A stretch of DNA of 35,788 nucleotides. Source: Rubellimicrobium aerolatum (GTDB lineage: Bacteria; Pseudomonadota; Alphaproteobacteria; Rhodobacterales; Rhodobacteraceae). The translations under genes and the position numbers were made by a program. Each line of letters opens with the position of its first letter. Within the stretch, counting starts at the first letter, position 1. Of this stretch, positions 32,132 to 35,788 are shown in pieces. The stretch spans positions 1 through 35,788 of the forward strand of contig NZ_JAGGJP010000021.1 in assembly GCF_017872975.1 (NCBI RefSeq), in the 5' to 3' direction. Below the pieces are notes generated by a model, which did no database searches, had not been told where the DNA came from, and saw nothing but the letters and a program-made list of their open reading frames with translations.

Positions 32132-32752
32132 ATGGGACGGATCGCCACGCTCGCGCTGGTCGCGGCGCTGATGGGGCCCGGCGCGCTGCGCGCCGAGCGG
32201 GCCTTCGACATCGTGTTCCGGAGCGGCACGCTCGATGGGCTGCCGGGGGGGACGCAGCTTCTCTATGATGGCGGCGCGGCCGTGCCCGACGGGGGCTGGA
32301 GCCGGGTCGTCGTGGACCTCGCGGGGGACGGGGCCGCCGTCGTGCAGGGAGACCGGGCCGATGGGGCGGAGCCGCTTGGCCGGTTCGACGCCGGCGTGGG
32401 GAACCCGGTGGCGATGGTGTTCCTGGAGCGCACGGTGCGGACGATCTCGGAGGCGACGGGGGGCAGCCCCTTCTACATCCGCAACCGCATCCGCGACGCG
32501 CTGGCCGGGGAGGTCGCGGTCGCGGCGGTGACGGTGCCCTGGGACGGCGGCACGGTCGAGGCGACGGAGGTGGCCCTGTCGCCCTTCGCCACGGACGCGC
32601 ATCGGGCGGACCTGGGCCGCTTCGCCGACCTGGAGATCCGGGTCGTCGTCTCGGAGTCGGTGCCGGGCTGGTACCATTCCATCCGCGCCGAGGCCCCGGC
32701 GGGGGCGAGCGCGGAGGCCTATGACGCCTCGCTGGCGCTGGTCGAGGAATGA
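32132..32752 (+). CDS. Exported protein of unknown function in the C1 cluster
   Basis: 206 residues. Signal peptide of about 21 residues (ending LRAERA), then a beta-rich periplasmic protein with a full-length look: FDIVFRSGTLDGLPGGTQLLY near the N-terminus and GWYHSIRAEAP near the end. No cysteine in the mature part and no cofactor motif. GGAGGAGAG precedes the ATG. Its stop overlaps the start of the next gene (ATGA), so the two are coupled. Not recognised; a role with a periplasmic quinoprotein dehydrogenase is inference from neighbours. Confidence 0.8.
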   Translation: MGRIATLALVAALMGPGALRAERAFDIVFRSGTLDGLPGGTQLLYDGGAAVPDGGWSRVVVDLAGDGAAVVQGDRADGAEPLGRFDAGVGNPVAMVFLERTVRTISEATGGSPFYIRNRIRDALAGEVAVAAVTVPWDGGTVEATEVALSPFATDAHRADLGRFADLEIRVVVSESVPGWYHSIRAEAPAGASAEAYDASLALVEE

Positions 32753-33096
32753 GGACGCTGGCGCTGGCGCTGCTGGTCGCCGCGACCGGGGCACGGGCGC
32801 AGGAGGACCCGGCCATGGGCCTCAACGACTACCCGACGGCGGCGCGGGCGGAATACGTCTTCGCCTGCATGGCGGTGAACGGCCAAAGCCGTGAGGTGCT
32901 GGAGCGTTGCGCCTGCTCCATCGACCAGATCGCGGCGATCCTGCCCTATGCGCGCTACGAGGAAGCCGAGGCGATCCTCGCCCTCCAGCAGACCGGCGGG
33001 GAGAGGGCCACGCTGTTCCGCGACAACGCGCTGGTGCGGGGCGCGGTGGCCGACCTGCGCCGCGCGCAAGCCGAGGCGGAGGTGCTCTGCTTCTAG
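32749..33096 (+). CDS. Small exported cysteine protein in the C1 cluster
   Basis: 115 residues. Signal peptide cut near ARA-Q18, then a helical mature part with cysteines at about C40, C54, C56 and C114, the last one next to the C-terminus (LCF). The pairs suggest disulfides or a metal/heme-handling role, but no CxxCH heme site exists. The ATG overlaps the stop of the gene before; the 3' end overlaps the convergent SoxYZ-like gene by 4 bp. Not recognised by name. Confidence 0.8.
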   Translation: MRTLALALLVAATGARAQEDPAMGLNDYPTAARAEYVFACMAVNGQSREVLERCACSIDQIAAILPYARYEEAEAILALQQTGGERATLFRDNALVRGAVADLRRAQAEAEVLCF

Positions 33097-33878
33097 GTCG
33101 CCGGCTCCTTGGGGAGGGTTTGCTCCCAGGTGTTGCCCTCGGTGTCGTGGACCTTCACGCGGAAGCCGGACGCGCCGTTGTCGATGTAGCGGAAGCGGAA
33201 GACCGGGTTCTCGGACACCGAGATGCCGCCCGAGAGGGCGAAGAGCCGTTCGTCGCCCTGCCAGACCTCCATCTCGTCGATGAAGTGGGCGGGAATCCAG
33301 AGCTGGGTGACCTGATCGCGCTGGAGGCCCGAGAACTGCGGGTGGCGGATCATCACCTGCGCCTCTCGGCGGCCGTCGGGGGCGGCGCCGAACTCGCGCA
33401 GGCGCATCTCGCCCGCGCCGGCCATCGCCTCTCCGGGCGGGCGGCTGGCAGGGGCGGAGCAGCCGCCCGACGCCTTGACGAAGGCCCCGGTCATCAGGAG
33501 GTCGCCGCCGGCGGTCATCGCCAGGGCGCGAACGTTGGAATACTGGTTGACCCGCACGCGCATCTCGAAGTCGAGCGGGCGCATCGCCTCGCCGAAGACG
33601 ATCTCGGCGGCGACGGGGGCCGGGTTCTCGTCGATGACGAGGGTGATGTCCTGGACCCAGGGCGAGCCGGGGGGCTGGACGAGGCGGATCGGCACGGTGG
33701 CCGCGTCCTCGGCCCGGATGGGGGCCTCCAGCGTCAGCGCGCCGTCGGCCGGGATCGGGGCGGCGTCGCCGAGGATGTCGTAGGCGAGATCGTTCCAGGT
33801 GGGGCTGGGCTGGAGCGGCGTGCCCTGCGCCCCGGCGGTGCCGGCGGCGAGCAGCAGGGCGAGGAGCAGTCGGGTCAT
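33093..33878 (-). CDS. Quinoprotein-associated SoxYZ-like carrier protein
   Basis: 261 residues: signal peptide (cut near AGA-Q18), a SoxY-like domain (about 25-145) ending in GGCSAP with the carrier cysteine C140, and a SoxZ-like domain (about 155-258). True SoxY ends in GGCGG; here the arm runs on into the SoxZ half, as in the fused family that Haft linked to PQQ dehydrogenases. It may carry a substrate or intermediate on the cysteine in the periplasm. GGGAGG precedes the ATG. It is divergent from its usual partner, the zinc metallohydrolase at 33957. Confidence 0.88.
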   Translation of the reverse strand: MTRLLLALLLAAGTAGAQGTPLQPSPTWNDLAYDILGDAAPIPADGALTLEAPIRAEDAATVPIRLVQPPGSPWVQDITLVIDENPAPVAAEIVFGEAMRPLDFEMRVRVNQYSNVRALAMTAGGDLLMTGAFVKASGGCSAPASRPPGEAMAGAGEMRLREFGAAPDGRREAQVMIRHPQFSGLQRDQVTQLWIPAHFIDEMEVWQGDERLFALSGGISVSENPVFRFRYIDNGASGFRVKVHDTEGNTWEQTLPKEPAT

Positions 33879-33956
33879 GGCGGGCCTCCCATCCGACGCC
33901 ATATCGCGGGAACATAGCACGGATGGCGCGTGTGGCGACGGATTTCGGAGGCGGCC

Positions 33957-34985
33957 ATGATCGACGTTCTCGTGATGCTTTGCGGGCTGGACGGCGGGGG
34001 CTGCGCGACGCGCGCGGTGCCGGCGGGGGCAACGACCTGTGCCGAGGCGCGGGCCGCCGCCGCGCCTCGGCTGGTGGCCTGGGAGCGGGCGGCGCGGGTC
34101 GAGGGGGTGCGCTGCGGGGCGATGGACGCGCCGGCGATGGAGTTCGAGGAGGTCGCGCCGGGGCTGTTCGTGCATCGGGGCGCGGTGGCGCTGGCCGACG
34201 CGGCGAACGGCGGCGACATCGGCAACACGGTGATCGTCGTGGGCGCGGAGGCGGTGGCGGTGATCGACCCCGGCGGCTCGCGAGTGCTGGGAGAGGCGGT
34301 GGTCGCGGCTGTGCGCGGACTCACCGACCGGCCGATCCGCTTCGCCATCCTGACGCATGGGCACCCGGATCACGTGCTCGGCGCGACGGCGCTGGCCGAC
34401 GCGGGTGCGGAGGTGGTGGCTCCGGCGGGGCTGGCCGAAGGGCTGGCGCTGCGGGCCACGCCCTATCTGGAGCAAGGGGCGCGGCAGGTCGGGGCGGCGT
34501 TCCTGGGCAGCGAGGTGCCGGAGGTGGACCGTGACGTGACGGACATGGAGGTGCTGGACCTGGGCGGGCGGGAGATCGAATTGCGGGCCTGGCCGGTGGC
34601 CCATTCGGGCGCGGACCTCACGGTGCTGGACCGCGCGACGGGGACGCTGGTCGCGGGGGATGTGGTGGTGGAGGGGCATCTGCCGACGCTCGACGGCTCG
34701 TTGGCCGGGTGGCTGGGGGTGCTGGACGCGCTGGAAGGGAGCGAAGCCACGCGGGTGGTGCCGGGGCATGGCGGTCCGGTGCTGCCCTGGCCCGAGGCGG
34801 CAGGGCCGGTGCGGCGCTACCTGGGGGTGCTCGGGGCGGATGTGCGGGCGCTCCTGGCCGAGGGGGCCACGCTGGGCGAGGCCGCGGCGGTCGCGGCGGC
34901 GGGGGAGCGCGGGGCCTGGACGCTGTTCGACGAGCACAACCCCCGCAATGCCACGGTGGCCTACACGGAGCTGGAATGGGAGTGA
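33957..34985 (+). CDS. Quinoprotein relay system zinc metallohydrolase
   Basis: 342 residues with a complete metallo-beta-lactamase core: H134-G-H136-P-D138-H139, H216 (AHSGAD), D235 (AGDVV) and H271 (PGHGG). The N-terminal 60 residues carry four cysteines (C9, C16, C28, C53), an extension seen in the type 2 relay hydrolase. The family always travels with a SoxYZ-like carrier and a PQQ alcohol dehydrogenase, and is thought to act on the carrier thioester. GGAGG lies 6 bp before the ATG at 33957. It ends 3 bp from the convergent next gene. Confidence 0.88.
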   Translation: MIDVLVMLCGLDGGGCATRAVPAGATTCAEARAAAAPRLVAWERAARVEGVRCGAMDAPAMEFEEVAPGLFVHRGAVALADAANGGDIGNTVIVVGAEAVAVIDPGGSRVLGEAVVAAVRGLTDRPIRFAILTHGHPDHVLGATALADAGAEVVAPAGLAEGLALRATPYLEQGARQVGAAFLGSEVPEVDRDVTDMEVLDLGGREIELRAWPVAHSGADLTVLDRATGTLVAGDVVVEGHLPTLDGSLAGWLGVLDALEGSEATRVVPGHGGPVLPWPEAAGPVRRYLGVLGADVRALLAEGATLGEAAAVAAAGERGAWTLFDEHNPRNATVAYTELEWE

Positions 34986-34988
34986 GGG

Positions 34989-35588
34989 CTAGCCCGCCGC
35001 CTTGAGGAGCATCTGGGCGATGACGTAGGCGCGCTGCTCCAGCAGGATGGGGGACTCGCAGACATAGGTGAGGGCGCGGGCGCGGTCGTTGAAGACGCGG
35101 ACGTGCCAGTCGATCCGGGCCTCCACCTCGTCCATGCGGTCGAAGTCGGGGTTTTCGGCAGCTTCGAGCCAGGCCATCTCGGCCCGGAGCGAGTCCAGCT
35201 CGGACGACAGGCGGGTCTGGTTGCGGGCGTAGCGGGTGATCCCCGACAGGATGCGGGCGCGCTGGCGGTCGATGTGGTCGAAGGTGGCCTGGAACAGGTG
35301 GCCATAGCCCGGGAGGCCCAGGTCGGGGTGGTCGGCGGCGGCCTCGGCCACGAGGGCCCGGGCCTCCTCCTCGGAGACGCGGCGGAGGGCGAGGCGGGCG
35401 GCCAGCTCCTCCAGGTCGGGGGAGAGGGGGGCGACCTCCTCCCCAAAGGGGTGCGGCCACATCGCGGCGGGAGAGAGATGCTCCACCTTGCGCTGGATGC
35501 AGGGCCATTCGGGATCGGACGGGTCCGCCGCCCGAGCCGGCGCCGCGAGGACAAATGCCAACAGGACCGTCGTTCCAAGCCGAGTCAT
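34989..35588 (-). CDS. Exported helical protein divergent from adhI, function unknown
   Basis: 199 residues. Signal peptide cut near ARA-A21, then a mostly helical, charged protein with two cysteines (C30, C182), starting DPSDPEWPCIQRKVEHLSP. The middle (SGITRYARNQTRLSSELDSL to IDWHVRVFNDRARAL) could form a coiled coil. GGAGG lies 6 bp before the ATG at 35588. Not recognised; it stands at the same place in formaldehyde dehydrogenase clusters of related bacteria as far as I recall. Confidence 0.8.
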   Translation of the reverse strand: MTRLGTTVLLAFVLAAPARAADPSDPEWPCIQRKVEHLSPAAMWPHPFGEEVAPLSPDLEELAARLALRRVSEEEARALVAEAAADHPDLGLPGYGHLFQATFDHIDRQRARILSGITRYARNQTRLSSELDSLRAEMAWLEAAENPDFDRMDEVEARIDWHVRVFNDRARALTYVCESPILLEQRAYVIAQMLLKAAG

Positions 35589-35705
35589 GAGCGCCTCCCC
35601 GCGCAGCCTACGACCAAAGTATGAATAGTTCGTTGCGTAGTTGAAATCGGTCCTTGCGACGACACCATACTGTTCCAAAGAATAGACTAAAAAGGGAGGG
35701 GGTCC
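35589..35705. promoter_or_regulatory. Divergent promoter region of adhI
   Basis: The most AT-rich stretch of the right end. A CTACG/CGTAG inverted pair spans 35608-35640, and CCAAAGTATGAATAG and CCAAAGAATAGAC are near-direct repeats (35613 and 35675 areas). TTGAAA at 35641 could be a -35. The adhI ribosome site is GGGAGGGGG. Confidence 0.5.
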
Positions 35706-35788
35706 ATGCGGGCGCGGGCGGCGGTTGCGGTGGGGGCGGGGTTGCCCTTGGAGGTGATGGAGGTGGAGCTGGGGGGGCCTCGGGCCGG
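35706..35788 (+). CDS. adhI: S-(hydroxymethyl)glutathione dehydrogenase, N-terminus (runs off right edge)
   Basis: The first 27 residues, MRARAAVAVGAGLPLEVMEV onward, match the N-terminus of class III alcohol dehydrogenases (AdhI/FlhA/FrmA), which oxidise S-hydroxymethylglutathione to S-formylglutathione with NAD. The zinc and NAD motifs are outside the window. The call rests on the N-terminal match together with gfa and fghA, the enzymes before and after it in the pathway. Confidence 0.85.
   Translation, partial: MRARAAVAVGAGLPLEVMEVELGGPRA

Overview
The window is very G+C-rich, with short intergenic gaps and many ATGA or few-base gene junctions. Gene content and order point to an alphaproteobacterium of the Rhodobacteraceae (Rhodobacter/Paracoccus/Roseobacter type). 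It carries cNOR, copper nitrite reductase, pseudoazurin and NnrS/NnrU for denitrification, and glutathione-linked formaldehyde oxidation genes next to quinoprotein-relay genes.

Region 1 (1-11,950) is a denitrification island. At the left edge is the N-terminus of an Fe-S FNR-type regulator with a perfect FNR box upstream. Next, on the minus strand, is norC-norB-norQ-norD, two small membrane proteins and nnrU. A small redox-disulfide (DUF1858) protein diverges from norC. Then come an NnrR-type regulator, pseudoazurin, NnrS, and the minus-strand genes nirK, nirV and a group III truncated globin. Perfect or near-perfect TTGxx-N4-xxCAA dyads sit about 67-80 bp upstream of norC, nirK and pseudoazurin, so these form one visible regulon for nitrite to NO to N2O. 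The nitrous oxide reductase genes, nirS and norE are not in the window.

Region 2 (11,935-18,700) is a mixed accessory stretch: an MFS exporter with an extra C-terminal domain, a DoxX protein, a GNAT/BioF2-like acyltransferase, a SAM methyltransferase, a short-chain dehydrogenase and a polyprenyl-phosphate sugar transferase that starts exopolysaccharide synthesis.

Region 3 (18,700-30,060) centres on a 1,979-residue secreted animal-type heme peroxidase with RTX repeats. On one side is a divergent membrane histidine kinase/NarL-type pair. On the other is a convergent sensor-less kinase/FixJ-type pair. A thioredoxin-reductase-like flavoprotein follows.

Region 4 (30,200-35,788) is the C1 module: gfa, fghA, several small exported cysteine-containing proteins of unknown role, a SoxYZ-like carrier, its partner zinc metallohydrolase, and the first 27 codons of glutathione-dependent formaldehyde dehydrogenase (adhI/flhA). 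Gfa, AdhI and FghA together convert formaldehyde to formate. The relay proteins imply a PQQ alcohol dehydrogenase (probably xoxF) beyond the right edge.

The least explained parts are the giant peroxidase locus with two flanking two-component systems, the small exported proteins of the C1 cluster, a 101-bp inverted-repeat element at 6643-6743, a 14-bp tandem repeat at 18628-18683 and a GGTCCG dyad cluster at 28746-28827.
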